From Cellulomonas persica (GTDB lineage: Bacteria; Actinomycetota; Actinomycetes; Actinomycetales; Cellulomonadaceae): a DNA stretch of 64,000 bases. The translations under genes and the position numbers were made by a program. Under the pieces are notes generated by a model. The model was not told the DNA's origin. It did not search any database and saw only the letters and a list, made by a program, of their open reading frames with translations. Positions 16,033-24,279 of the stretch are shown in pieces. The first letter of the stretch is position 1. Each line of letters begins with the position of its first letter. Location: contig NZ_BJUA01000006.1 of the NCBI RefSeq assembly GCF_007989825.1, forward strand, positions 1 to 64,000, in the 5' to 3' direction.

Positions 16033-17295
16033 ATGACGCTCCGGACGCACGTGACCTTCCGGCGCGCGCTCGCCGCCGCGACCGCCGCGCTCACGCTCGT
16101 CGTGCTGGGTGCGGGGCCGTCGTCCGCAGCGAGCTGGCGGTCGTCGGTCGCCCTCCCCGTCGCGCGACTGGCCGCCACGGACGTGCAGGTCGGCGAGGAC
16201 GGCATCACCGACGTCACGGCGGTCACCGGGTCGTCCGGCAGCACGACCCTGACCATGGTGACCGTGGGGGCCTCGTCGGGTGCCGTGCCCCAGGTGGCGT
16301 GGAGCCGCTCGAAGGTCACGGGCGACGTCGCGCTCGTCGAGTCCCCGAAGGGCGGCGCGGTCGTCGCCTGGACGCGGGACACCGCCGTCGAGTGGGACGA
16401 CCCGACGACGCTGTACGTCGCGGCGCGTACCGCGGGATCGACGACCTGGACGTCGCCCACGAAGATCGGCCTGGTGCACGCCGGCGGTTTCGACCTGGGC
16501 GTGGACCGCTCGGGCCGGTACACGCTGGCGTACCGCACCGCGACCGCGACCCGGGTGCTCACCGGACGCCCCGGGTCCTGGGCCGCGCGCACCCTGCGCG
16601 CCGCGCTTCCCTCGGTCGACCTCGCCGTCGCGCCCGACGGCACGGCGGCGCTGCTCTCGGTCGGCGACGACTCGTCCGCGGCCGTCCTCTCGGTCGCGTC
16701 ACGCGCGTCGGCGACCGGCGCGTGGACCGCACCGCAGGTCGTGCGACGCGACGCGAGCCCGGTCTTCCTCTACGGGACGCAGTCCGTGGTCGCCGCGTCC
16801 GGCGGGAGCGTCACCGTCGCGTGGAGCTCGGGGACGGGCGTGCGCGTGGCCTCGCGCACCTCGACCACGGGGTCCTGGGTGAGCACCACGGTGCCCGGCT
16901 GGTTCTTCGACCTGACCGGCCGCTCCGACGGCCGGGTCGAGCTCGCGAGCGGTGCCGTCCAGGTGCGCTCACGGGCAGCAGCGTCGACCACCTGGAGCAC
17001 GCCGACGACGGTGGCCACGCGCAGCGGGGTGGTCGGGATCGACGAGGCGGCCGGCGCGACGCTCGCCGCGACCGTCGCGTGGGTCGAGGACCGCGGCACC
17101 GGCGCGCCCGGCGTGTACGTGCGGAACCGCTCGGCCTCCGGCTCGTGGGGCTCGGTCCGCCGCGCGGCCGACACGCGCGTCGAGTACGGCGACGTCCCGC
17201 ACTCGTTCGTCGGCGTCGCGCGCTCGCTCGCGGGCCGTGCCGCGCTCGTCTACCAGTCGCCGTCGGGCAAGGTCTGGCTCCAGCGGTACCTGTAG
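16033..17295 (+). CDS. Secreted beta-rich repeat protein, unknown function
   Basis: 420 residues. A signal peptide (RRALAAATAALTLVVLGAG, cleavage after SAA) precedes about 390 residues made of repeated beta segments with recurring SW/TW motifs such as WRSSVALP, TTWTSPTKIG, GAWTAPQVV, STTWSTPTTV and GSWGSVRRA. These recur every 45-60 residues, as in beta-propeller or sialidase-like proteins, but the canonical Asp-box (SxDxGxTW) is not intact, so no enzyme is assigned. It has a strong ribosome-binding site (GAGGAGG) and its promoter carries the heptamer direct repeat shared with the contractile-system operon. Confidence 0.7.
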   Translation: MTLRTHVTFRRALAAATAALTLVVLGAGPSSAASWRSSVALPVARLAATDVQVGEDGITDVTAVTGSSGSTTLTMVTVGASSGAVPQVAWSRSKVTGDVALVESPKGGAVVAWTRDTAVEWDDPTTLYVAARTAGSTTWTSPTKIGLVHAGGFDLGVDRSGRYTLAYRTATATRVLTGRPGSWAARTLRAALPSVDLAVAPDGTAALLSVGDDSSAAVLSVASRASATGAWTAPQVVRRDASPVFLYGTQSVVAASGGSVTVAWSSGTGVRVASRTSTTGSWVSTTVPGWFFDLTGRSDGRVELASGAVQVRSRAAASTTWSTPTTVATRSGVVGIDEAAGATLAATVAWVEDRGTGAPGVYVRNRSASGSWGSVRRAADTRVEYGDVPHSFVGVARSLAGRAALVYQSPSGKVWLQRYL

Positions 17296-17344
17296 CTGCC
17301 GGCGCCCTCTGGCCGCGGGCACCGTCGTCTGCCACGCTCGGGTC

Positions 17345-18172
17345 ATGGACGCGCCCGACGAGGGATGGCGGGAGCGCCAGGTGGTCGTCGGGGAGCACCG
17401 CGTGCTGGTGCGCCAGAGCGACGAGCGGCCCGGCCGGCTCCCCGTGGTGCACGTGCACGGCTTCGCGATCTCGGGTGCGTCGCTCATGCCCACGGCGCGG
17501 CGCCTCGCCCCGTACGGCACGCAGGTCGTCCCCGACCTGCCCGGCTACGGCGGGAGCGAGCGCTGGGACCGCACGCTCGGCATCCCGGCCCTCGGGGACG
17601 CGCTCCTGCGCATCCTGGACGCTCTCGAGCTCGAGCGCGTCGTGCTGCTGGGCAACTCGATGGGGTGCCCGGTCAGCCTCGAGGTCGCGTACCAGGCGCC
17701 CGACCGCGTCGATCGCACGATCCTGGTCTCCCCCGCGGGCGGGGTCCAGAACCAGCCCTTCGGCCGCGCGCTGCGCCAGCTCGCGCAGGACGTCCTGCGC
17801 GAGAGCCCGCGGATGGTGCCCGTCGCCGTCCCCGACTACGTACGGTTCGGGCCGCTCAACGCGCTGCACCTGTTCAGCGAGCTCACCCGGTTCCCCTCGC
17901 TCGAGCGCCTGCTGCGTACCCCGGTCCCCACCCTCGCGGTGCTCGGCAGCCGCGACCCCCTCATGCCGCGGCCGCAGCGGGTGCGCGAGATCGCTCACCT
18001 CGTGCCGCCGCACGTCACGGTCGTGCTCATCGAGGGGGCCGCGCACGCGGTGAACTTCAGCCACCCGGGCGAGCTCGCGCACGTGGTGCGCTCCTGGCTC
18101 GACGGGCGCGAGATCGTCGACGACCCGGACGAGCCGGGGCGCTCGCGCGTCCTGCAGATCGGGCGCGGTTAG
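17345..18172 (+). CDS. Alpha/beta hydrolase
   Basis: 275 residues, no signal peptide. Fold markers are the oxyanion strand 'VVHVHGF', the 'DLPGYGGSE' loop, the nucleophile elbow GNSMG, the acid in GSRDPL and the catalytic His in EGAAHAVN. The overall form is that of cytosolic C-C bond hydrolases and haloperoxidase-like esterases; the substrate is not predictable. CACGCT lies 6 nt before the ATG and may be a weak leaderless -10. Its 3' end overlaps the convergent hydrolase gene by 4 bp. Confidence 0.85.
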   Translation: MDAPDEGWRERQVVVGEHRVLVRQSDERPGRLPVVHVHGFAISGASLMPTARRLAPYGTQVVPDLPGYGGSERWDRTLGIPALGDALLRILDALELERVVLLGNSMGCPVSLEVAYQAPDRVDRTILVSPAGGVQNQPFGRALRQLAQDVLRESPRMVPVAVPDYVRFGPLNALHLFSELTRFPSLERLLRTPVPTLAVLGSRDPLMPRPQRVREIAHLVPPHVTVVLIEGAAHAVNFSHPGELAHVVRSWLDGREIVDDPDEPGRSRVLQIGRG

Positions 18173-18891
18173 GGGCGCTCGTCGAGGACGTGCCGCACGA
18201 CGAGGTCCACGAGAGCGGGGTCGGCGAGCACGCGGAAGTGGCCCGGCGTCGGCAGCACCACGTCGGCCCCGCCCGGTGGCACGACGGCGTCCGGCACGTG
18301 CGGGTCCCAGATGCTGCGCACCGCGACGATCCGGGCGTCGACCGTGCGGTCGAGCACGAGCGCGCGGATCACGGCGTCCCCGGGCACGAGTGCGCGGACC
18401 GCGCGCAGCGGCACCCACCGCGCGTACCGCGAGCCGCTGAACGGGGTGTTCACCGTGACCATCGACGCGATGCGCGCGTCGCCGGACGCGAGGTCGGCGA
18501 GCATGGCGTGCTTGCCGATCAGCCCGCCCTTGCTGTGCGCGAGCAGCACCACGTCGCGCAGGTCGCGCTCGGCGAGCGTACGCCGCAGGACGTCCGCCGA
18601 CTCGGGCACGGGTCGGTGGTTGCGGCCGAGCGCGGGCACCGCGTGGACGCGCAGGCCCCGGCGGTGCAACCGCCTCGCGAGCGGCCGCAGGAAGTGCCAC
18701 GCCTCGTACACGCCGGGGACGAGGACCACGGGCCGGCCCCGGACGGGTGGCCGCGCGAGCTCGTCGGCCCGCCACGGCGGCGCGAGCCCCGCGACGATCC
18801 ACGCCACCGCGGCTGCGTAGTCGCGCACGCGCCACCACACGTGGAGCTCGCCCACCCGCGCGGGCAGGGAGCCGGTCAGCGCGCGGACCAC
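18169..18891 (-). CDS. Alpha/beta hydrolase (lipase/PGAP1-like)
   Basis: 240 residues. An N-terminal hydrophobic stretch (DYAAAVAWIVAGLAPPW) precedes 'VVLVPGVYEAWHFLRPL', the nucleophile motif HSKGG and 'VTVNTPFSGSRYARW', which is typical of lipase and PGAP1-type acyl hydrolases. Asp in RSIWDPHVPD and His in PGHFRVL complete a triad. The GTG start is 13 bp after the stop of the upstream reverse-strand membrane protein gene, so the two are probably co-transcribed. The substrate is likely an ester or lipid, by inference. Confidence 0.8.
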   Translation of the reverse strand: MVRALTGSLPARVGELHVWWRVRDYAAAVAWIVAGLAPPWRADELARPPVRGRPVVLVPGVYEAWHFLRPLARRLHRRGLRVHAVPALGRNHRPVPESADVLRRTLAERDLRDVVLLAHSKGGLIGKHAMLADLASGDARIASMVTVNTPFSGSRYARWVPLRAVRALVPGDAVIRALVLDRTVDARIVAVRSIWDPHVPDAVVPPGGADVVLPTPGHFRVLADPALVDLVVRHVLDERP

Positions 18892-18904
18892 GCGCGCCCT
18901 CGCG

Positions 18905-20413
18905 TCAGACCGCCCTCGGCGTGACCTCGGGCTCGACCGCGCCGGGCGGCGCCGGGCGGGCGAGCAGCGAGACGACGAGCAGGACGACGATCGCGACGAG
19001 CGCGGTCCACCCGACGAGTGCCGGGGTGACGCGGTCGGCGAGCACGATCACCAGCCCCGCGACCGACGCGACGACGATGCGCACGAAGACACGCTGCTCG
19101 TCGAGCCAGCGTCCGACCGGGCCTGTCGAGACGCCGTGCCGGTCCCCCAGCCCGCGCACGGCCGCCACGCCACGTCCCCACGACGAACGCAGCGAACGGG
19201 CCGCCGTGGACCCGCCCGCGACGAACGCGATGATCGCGACGGCCAGGCCGAGCACGGCGATCGCGCGCAGCGCCACGCGCAGGAACGCCACGACCTGGTC
19301 GTACACGACGACCGCCACGTCGGGACGCTGCACCGCGTCGGGCAGCGACTCGACGTACAGCGAGCGGCCGACCGCGATGCCCACCCCGAGCAGCAGCATC
19401 GCGCCCGCGAGCGCGAGCCCCGCGACGACGAGCGAGCGCGCGCGGTGCCGGGCCGCGAGCACCCCGCCCGCGAGCAGGAGCAGCGACACCCACGGCAGCC
19501 AGGTGCCGAGCGCGTGGAGCAGCCGGTAGGCGCTCTGCAGCCGCACCAGGTCGTCGCTCTGCATGAGCGGGAACGACGCGTCGATCGTCGGGAGCCGTTC
19601 CAGGATCGTGAAGCCGCGGTCGACCAGGAGCTGCGTGACGGCGTCGACGACGGTCGTGAGCTGCACGCTCAGCGTCCCGTCGGCGCCGATGCTCGCGATC
19701 GCGTCCGGGTCGCCCTGCAACGACGCGACGAGCTGCTCGTGCGCGGTGCGGTTCGCCTCGACCCAGGCCGTCGAGAACGCATCCGACGTGACGATCCTCT
19801 CCACCCCGCGTCGCACGAAGTCCGTCGCCGCGTTCACGAGCGGTTCCTGCAGCGACTCGACCAGCGTCGCGACACGGGGCGGCAGGCCGAGCCCGGCGAG
19901 CGCCGACGTGGCGTCGGCCGCAAGCTCGTCGACCCCGACCGCGTCGACGATCGCGGTCGTGAGCCGGTTGGTGACCGCCTGCTGCACGCCCGGGTCGTCC
20001 GCGAGCGGGCCCACGGTCGCGACCCACCGGTCGGTGTCCTCGACGAGGCCGCTCGCCCACGACGCGATCACGGCGACAGGTGCCAGCAGCGCGCCGGCCA
20101 GGATCAGGACGACCGCGAGCACGGACCGGCCGACGCGCCGCGGCGCTCGACGGCCCGGCTCGACGCCCCCGCCGGCGGCCGGTGTCACGGCGACCGGCGC
20201 CGTGGCCGTGCTCAGCCGCTGCTTGAGGCGTGCGTTCTCCGCCTCGAGCGCGGCCAGCCGCTCGCGCAGCTCGTCGTCGGACGCCGCGGGCGTCGCACCG
20301 CGGATCCCGCCGACGGGCACGGGTTCGGTGGGCTGCTCCACGGGGTGCGAGTCCGGGTCCGGCCGACGGGGCCGTGACCCCTTCGCCGCTCGTGGTGCCG
20401 ACTCGTCTGCCAT
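18905..20413 (-). CDS. Large integral membrane protein with N-terminal coiled coil
   Basis: 502 residues. A charged disordered N-terminus is followed by a leucine-zipper-like coiled coil (DELRERLAALEAENARLKQR, about 47-66). A first transmembrane segment leads to an extracytoplasmic region of roughly 200 helical residues, and four or five transmembrane segments make up the C-terminal half. It matches an actinobacterial family of uncharacterised membrane proteins. The ATG follows a perfect GGAGGT. The lipase-like gene lies directly downstream. Function unknown. Confidence 0.75.
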   Translation of the reverse strand: MADESAPRAAKGSRPRRPDPDSHPVEQPTEPVPVGGIRGATPAASDDELRERLAALEAENARLKQRLSTATAPVAVTPAAGGGVEPGRRAPRRVGRSVLAVVLILAGALLAPVAVIASWASGLVEDTDRWVATVGPLADDPGVQQAVTNRLTTAIVDAVGVDELAADATSALAGLGLPPRVATLVESLQEPLVNAATDFVRRGVERIVTSDAFSTAWVEANRTAHEQLVASLQGDPDAIASIGADGTLSVQLTTVVDAVTQLLVDRGFTILERLPTIDASFPLMQSDDLVRLQSAYRLLHALGTWLPWVSLLLLAGGVLAARHRARSLVVAGLALAGAMLLLGVGIAVGRSLYVESLPDAVQRPDVAVVVYDQVVAFLRVALRAIAVLGLAVAIIAFVAGGSTAARSLRSSWGRGVAAVRGLGDRHGVSTGPVGRWLDEQRVFVRIVVASVAGLVIVLADRVTPALVGWTALVAIVVLLVVSLLARPAPPGAVEPEVTPRAV

Positions 20414-20587
20414 GACACACCTCCGTCGAGCTGCCCGCAGGCCTCGCGTCGAGGATCGCAGCCCGAGCCGAGACGCGCACCACCCTCCGCGGGCGATCCC
20501 GCGCCGGTGGCCGGCGCCCGTCCCGGCCGTCGCGCAGCCCCGCGCACGACGCACCGCGCGGCGACTCCTGTGCAGGTCGCGCGCCCG

Positions 20588-20593
20588 GTAGCG
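20588..20593 (+). promoter_or_regulatory. TAGCGT -10 element of the AI-2E family gene
   Basis: TAGCGT gives a predicted leader of about 35 nt ending with GACGAGGA before the ATG at 20636. Confidence 0.4.
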
Positions 20594-20635
20594 TCGTGCC
20601 GCACGTGCCGCTCCCGCTCGACCCGACGAGGACCG

Positions 20636-21997
20636 ATGCCGAAGCCCCGTCCCGCCGCCGTCATGGACGCCCGCCGCCCTCCGGCCTGGCTGCCTCGCGC
20701 GTTGCTCATGTGCGCGCTGGCCGTGTTCGCCGCGGTGCTCGTCTGGCGCTCGCTCGGCCTGCTGACGAACGTCATCACGATCCTGGCGTGGTCGTGGTTC
20801 ATCGCGCTGGCGATGGAGCCGCCGATCCGCTGGCTGTTGCGCCGTGGCATCCGCCGGACCCGCGCGACGGGCCTGGTCATGCTCGCGGCGGGCGTGCTCG
20901 TCACCGTCGTGATCGCCCTGTTCGGCAGCCTCTTCGTGCAGCAGGTGATCGACTTCGTGACGCACCTGCCCGAGTACTACGCGGACTTCGCGGAGTGGCT
21001 CGACGACCGCTTCGGGGCGCAGATCCCGACGGCCGACGAGGCGCTCGACACGATCGGCAAGAACTGGCAGTCGCTCGCCCCCGGCATCATCGGCGCGGGC
21101 GCGTCCATCGTCGGCGGCATCTTCAACGCGAGCTCGATCCTGCTGGTCACGTACTACATGGCCAGCGCCGGACCGCGGTTCCGCGCCTCCGTGCTCGCCT
21201 ACCTCGAGCCGAGCCGGCAGCGCGAGGTGCTGCGCATCTGGGAGGTCTCGCAGGAGAAGGTCGCCGACTTCATCAACTCGCGCGTGGTGCTCGCGGCGCT
21301 CTCGACCGCGTTCACGTGGATCTTCTTCATGATCATCGACCTGCCGTACGCGCTCCCGCTCGCGGCGTTCACGGGCGTCGTCTCGCAGTTCGTCCCGACG
21401 ATCGGCACCTACATCGGCGGCGCGCTGCCGGTGGCCGTCGCGCTGACGGTCTCGCCGCTCGAGGCGGTGCTCGTGCTGGCGTGGATCATCGCCTACCAGC
21501 AGCTCGAGAACTACGTGTTCTCCCCCAAGATCTCGGCCCGCGCGCTGCAGCTCAACCCCGCGGTGTCCTTCCTCGGCGTCATCGGGTTCGGGGCGGTGTT
21601 CGGCGCGATGGGCGCGTTCATCGCCCTGCCCGTCCTGGCGACCGTGCAGGCGGTCGCATCCACCTACGTCCGCCGCCACGAGATCGTCGACGACCCTCTG
21701 CTGCACGAGGACGTCGAGGCGCTGCGTCGCAACCGCGGCTGGTCGCAGGTCGACGAGGGCGACGGGGACGACGACGAGCCCCGCCCCCAAGGCACCCCGT
21801 CCGGGGGCCCTGGGCCCGCGTCCACGACCTGGAACGCACGCCTCCGCCGCCGGCCGGCGTCCCCGGTCGCGCCGCTCCCGACCGACCAGCCGCCCACCAC
21901 GGACGGCGAGCCGGTCGACGGCGACACGGACGCCCCCGCGTCGGAGTCCGGCACGGCGTCGCCCGACGGCTCCTCGCAGGACGACACCGGACGCTGA
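20636..21997 (+). CDS. AI-2E family transporter (TqsA/PerM-like)
   Basis: 453 residues with about eight transmembrane segments and the family hallmarks: 'FINSRVVLAALSTAFTW', 'ALPLAAFTGVVSQFVPTIG', and 'QQLENYVFSPKISARALQL' near the C-terminal third. The name comes from TqsA; most members are uncharacterised exporters or Na+/H+ antiporters, so autoinducer transport should not be assumed. The last ~80 residues are an acidic and Pro/Ser/Thr-rich disordered tail. It is the last ordinary chromosomal gene before the contractile-system cluster. Confidence 0.85.
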   Translation: MPKPRPAAVMDARRPPAWLPRALLMCALAVFAAVLVWRSLGLLTNVITILAWSWFIALAMEPPIRWLLRRGIRRTRATGLVMLAAGVLVTVVIALFGSLFVQQVIDFVTHLPEYYADFAEWLDDRFGAQIPTADEALDTIGKNWQSLAPGIIGAGASIVGGIFNASSILLVTYYMASAGPRFRASVLAYLEPSRQREVLRIWEVSQEKVADFINSRVVLAALSTAFTWIFFMIIDLPYALPLAAFTGVVSQFVPTIGTYIGGALPVAVALTVSPLEAVLVLAWIIAYQQLENYVFSPKISARALQLNPAVSFLGVIGFGAVFGAMGAFIALPVLATVQAVASTYVRRHEIVDDPLLHEDVEALRRNRGWSQVDEGDGDDDEPRPQGTPSGGPGPASTTWNARLRRRPASPVAPLPTDQPPTTDGEPVDGDTDAPASESGTASPDGSSQDDTGR

Positions 21998-22043
21998 GCC
22001 CACGGGCTCGTCGCCCCGCGGCCCGCGCGGCGTTCGTCCGCCT

Positions 22044-22070
22044 GTGACGCACGCGTGACGCCCGTGAGGC
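22044..22070 (+). promoter_or_regulatory. Heptamer direct repeats upstream of the contractile-system operon
   Basis: GTGACGC occurs at 22044-22050 and 22055-22061 (11 bp apart), followed by the variant GTGAGGC at 22064-22070. The first 19 bp match the site at 15963 in 17 positions. Direct heptamers 11 bp apart are the known SARP operator geometry, and a SARP gene lies at the other end of the cluster. No good TANNNT -10 box follows at the right distance, which weakens the case. Confidence 0.45.
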
Positions 22071-22181
22071 GCGTGCCGTCGCACGCTCGCCTGCGGGGGC
22101 TGCGACGCGGGCACGCCGATCCCGCGGGCTTCCTCCGGCCGACGCGTTCGCGCCGACCGGTCGTCGCGCGAGGAGGAAGCC

Positions 22182-23876
22182 ATGGCGACGCTCGTCGTAC
22201 CCGGAGTGCAGGTCGAGACACGGTTCGACGTCCTGCCGCCGCTGCCCGCGTCGTCGGGTGTCGTCGGCATCGCCGCGATCGTCGACCGACCTCCCGTCCC
22301 CGCGGCCCTCGTCGGGCTCTCCCGCGCGGCCGAGATCCCCGGGAGCCTCGGCCCCGGCACGGTCGCCTCGGCGCCGGAGATCGTGCACGCGCTCGCGAAC
22401 GGCGCGTCCGAGGTGCTCGTGGCCCCCGTGGGTGGCGGCGGTGCGGCCTCGCTCGTGCTGCGCAACGCGGTCTCGACCGACGCGGTGCTGCTACGGGCCC
22501 GGTCGGTCGGGACGTGGGCGAACCAGGTCTCGGTCGACGTGCGCACCGTGACGAACGCCGCGGGCGAGACGGTGCGCGTGAGCCTGCGGGTGCTGCGCGG
22601 CGGGCAGGTCGTCGAGGAGTTCGCGGACCTCGTCGTCGAGCCCGGCTCGCACCAGGACCTGCTCGACACGATCAACACACGCTCGCTGTACCTCGTCGCG
22701 CTCGACCCGTCGCTCGCCGACGCACTGCCCGCCGCGGGCACGTACGTGCTCCCCGCGGACGGCACGGGCGTCGACGTCCCGCGCTCGGGCGCCGCGCAGA
22801 CGCTGCTCACCCTCCTGCCCGAGCCCGAGGTCGACCCCACGGGCCTGACGGTCGAGGTGCTGTCGCCGTCGGCCGACAACGTCCGGGTCCGCGTGTTCCG
22901 GGACGGGGCCCAGGCCGAGGAGTTCACGCGCCTGACGATGAACCCGGACTCGGCGAACTACCTGCCCGCGGTGATCCTGCGCGAGAGCGCGCTCGTGCAC
23001 GTCCGGCAGGCCTCGTCGCTCGCGGCGCCCGACCGGTTGCCCGTCGCGATCTCCCCCACGCCGCTGACGGGCGGCACGTCCCCGTCCGCGGCGGACTACC
23101 AGGACGCGATCAACCTGCTCGCGACCGACCCGCGGATCAGCCTCGTGACGGCCTCCCTCGAGCCGACCCGCACCGAGGCGTTCGTGCAGGTCGTGCACCA
23201 GGCGCTCGTCGCGCACGCCGTCGCCCAGGCCGACGCGGGCGCCCCGCGCATCGCGTTCGGCTCCGTGACGGTCGCCGAGCAGGCGAACCTCGACCGCATC
23301 CGCGACCACGCCGCTGGCGTGCGCAACCGCCGGTTCGTCCTGGTGACCCCCGCGGGTGCCGCAGGGGCCGTGATCGGCGCGGTCGCGCGGACCGGGCCGT
23401 CGATCTCGCCGACCTTCAAGCCGGTCCCGCTGTTCGGCATCCCGCCGGCCCGCTACACCGACAGCGAGCTCAACCGCCTGCTCGGGCCCACCCACAACGC
23501 GCTCGTCGTCGCCGAGCGGTCGGGGCGCGGCGTGATCGTGCTGCGCGGCCTCGACACGAGCGGCGACCAGATCTCCGTCACGCGCGTCGCCGACGCGTGC
23601 GTGCGCGAGGTCAAGGCCATCGCGGAGAACTTCATCGGCCAGCTCAACACCGCCGACGCCCGCACCGCGCTGCGTCAGCAGATCGTCGCGACGTTCACCC
23701 GCATGGAGCGCGCCGGCGAGCTCGTGCCGTCGACCGACGGCACGGACCCCGCGTTCCTCGTCGACGTGTACTCGACCCAGCTCGACTTCGCGCAGGGCAA
23801 CGTCCGCATCGACATCGCGGTGCGCCCCGTGCGGGCCATCGACTTCGTCTACGCCACCATCCGCGTGAAGAACTGA
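22182..23876 (+). CDS. Contractile tail sheath protein
   Basis: 564 residues. It opens with the sheath signature 'VPGVQVETRFDVLPPL' and a GVVGIAAIVDRP strand. It closes with a conserved sheath C-domain: 'SVTRVADACVREVKAIAENF', then about 80 residues on RIDIAVRPVRAIDFVYATIR. Sheath subunits polymerise around the tube and contract to drive it into a target. The middle carries two related beta segments (about 131-174 and 234-272), apparently a duplicated surface domain. The ATG has GAGGAGGAAG upstream. It heads a 17-gene operon, and only this one sheath gene is present. Confidence 0.9.
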   Translation: MATLVVPGVQVETRFDVLPPLPASSGVVGIAAIVDRPPVPAALVGLSRAAEIPGSLGPGTVASAPEIVHALANGASEVLVAPVGGGGAASLVLRNAVSTDAVLLRARSVGTWANQVSVDVRTVTNAAGETVRVSLRVLRGGQVVEEFADLVVEPGSHQDLLDTINTRSLYLVALDPSLADALPAAGTYVLPADGTGVDVPRSGAAQTLLTLLPEPEVDPTGLTVEVLSPSADNVRVRVFRDGAQAEEFTRLTMNPDSANYLPAVILRESALVHVRQASSLAAPDRLPVAISPTPLTGGTSPSAADYQDAINLLATDPRISLVTASLEPTRTEAFVQVVHQALVAHAVAQADAGAPRIAFGSVTVAEQANLDRIRDHAAGVRNRRFVLVTPAGAAGAVIGAVARTGPSISPTFKPVPLFGIPPARYTDSELNRLLGPTHNALVVAERSGRGVIVLRGLDTSGDQISVTRVADACVREVKAIAENFIGQLNTADARTALRQQIVATFTRMERAGELVPSTDGTDPAFLVDVYSTQLDFAQGNVRIDIAVRPVRAIDFVYATIRVKN

Positions 23877-23886
23877 GAGGCGCGCC

Positions 23887-24267
23887 ATGCCCACCGTGTA
23901 TGCGGCCAACGAGAGCTCCGTCCTGGTCAACGGCACGCCCGTCGAGGGTGTGCGCTCGGTCGAGCACCGCTCGGCCACGGTCCGCCAGGACCTGTACGCG
24001 CTCGGCTCGTCCGAGCGGATCGGCGTGGTCACCGGACCGCGCAACGTCGAGGGCCGGATCCGGGTCGCGTCGTCCGCGCCGGACCTCGACGCGCTCGTGG
24101 GCGACGACTTCTTCCAGATCACGGCACCGCTGCGGCAGGGCGGCACGACCGTCACCGTGAGCTTCGACGAGTGCCTGATGACCGAGAAGTCGTTCGCGAT
24201 GAGCGCGGGCGGGCACGGCGAGACCGTGTACGCCTTCACGGCGACGCGCGTGCGCGAGGAGCGGTGA
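23887..24267 (+). CDS. Inner tail tube protein
   Basis: 126 residues, almost entirely predicted beta strand, of the size of a gp19/Hcp-like tube subunit and placed directly after the sheath as in phage tails. Features are VYAANESSVLVNGTPVEGVR at the N-terminus, 'DLYALGSSERIGVVTGP', and a long 'TTVTVSFDECLMTEKSFAM' strand pair. The call rests on size, composition and position more than on a signature motif. RBS AGAGGCG precedes the ATG. Only one tube gene is visible. Confidence 0.7.
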   Translation: MPTVYAANESSVLVNGTPVEGVRSVEHRSATVRQDLYALGSSERIGVVTGPRNVEGRIRVASSAPDLDALVGDDFFQITAPLRQGGTTVTVSFDECLMTEKSFAMSAGGHGETVYAFTATRVREER

Positions 24268-24279
24268 GGTCACCCGGCC

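Noticed and set aside
20636-21997. Autoinducer-2 exporter linked to the particle
   Set aside because: The family name is historical, most members do not transport AI-2, and the gene has its own promoter and a 184-bp gap before the sheath gene.
20414-22927. Reverse-strand extension of the membrane protein gene to a 1340-residue frame
   Set aside because: The frame is open by GC bias only. The true ATG at 20413 has a perfect GGAGGT, and the extension runs antisense to the AI-2E family and sheath genes.
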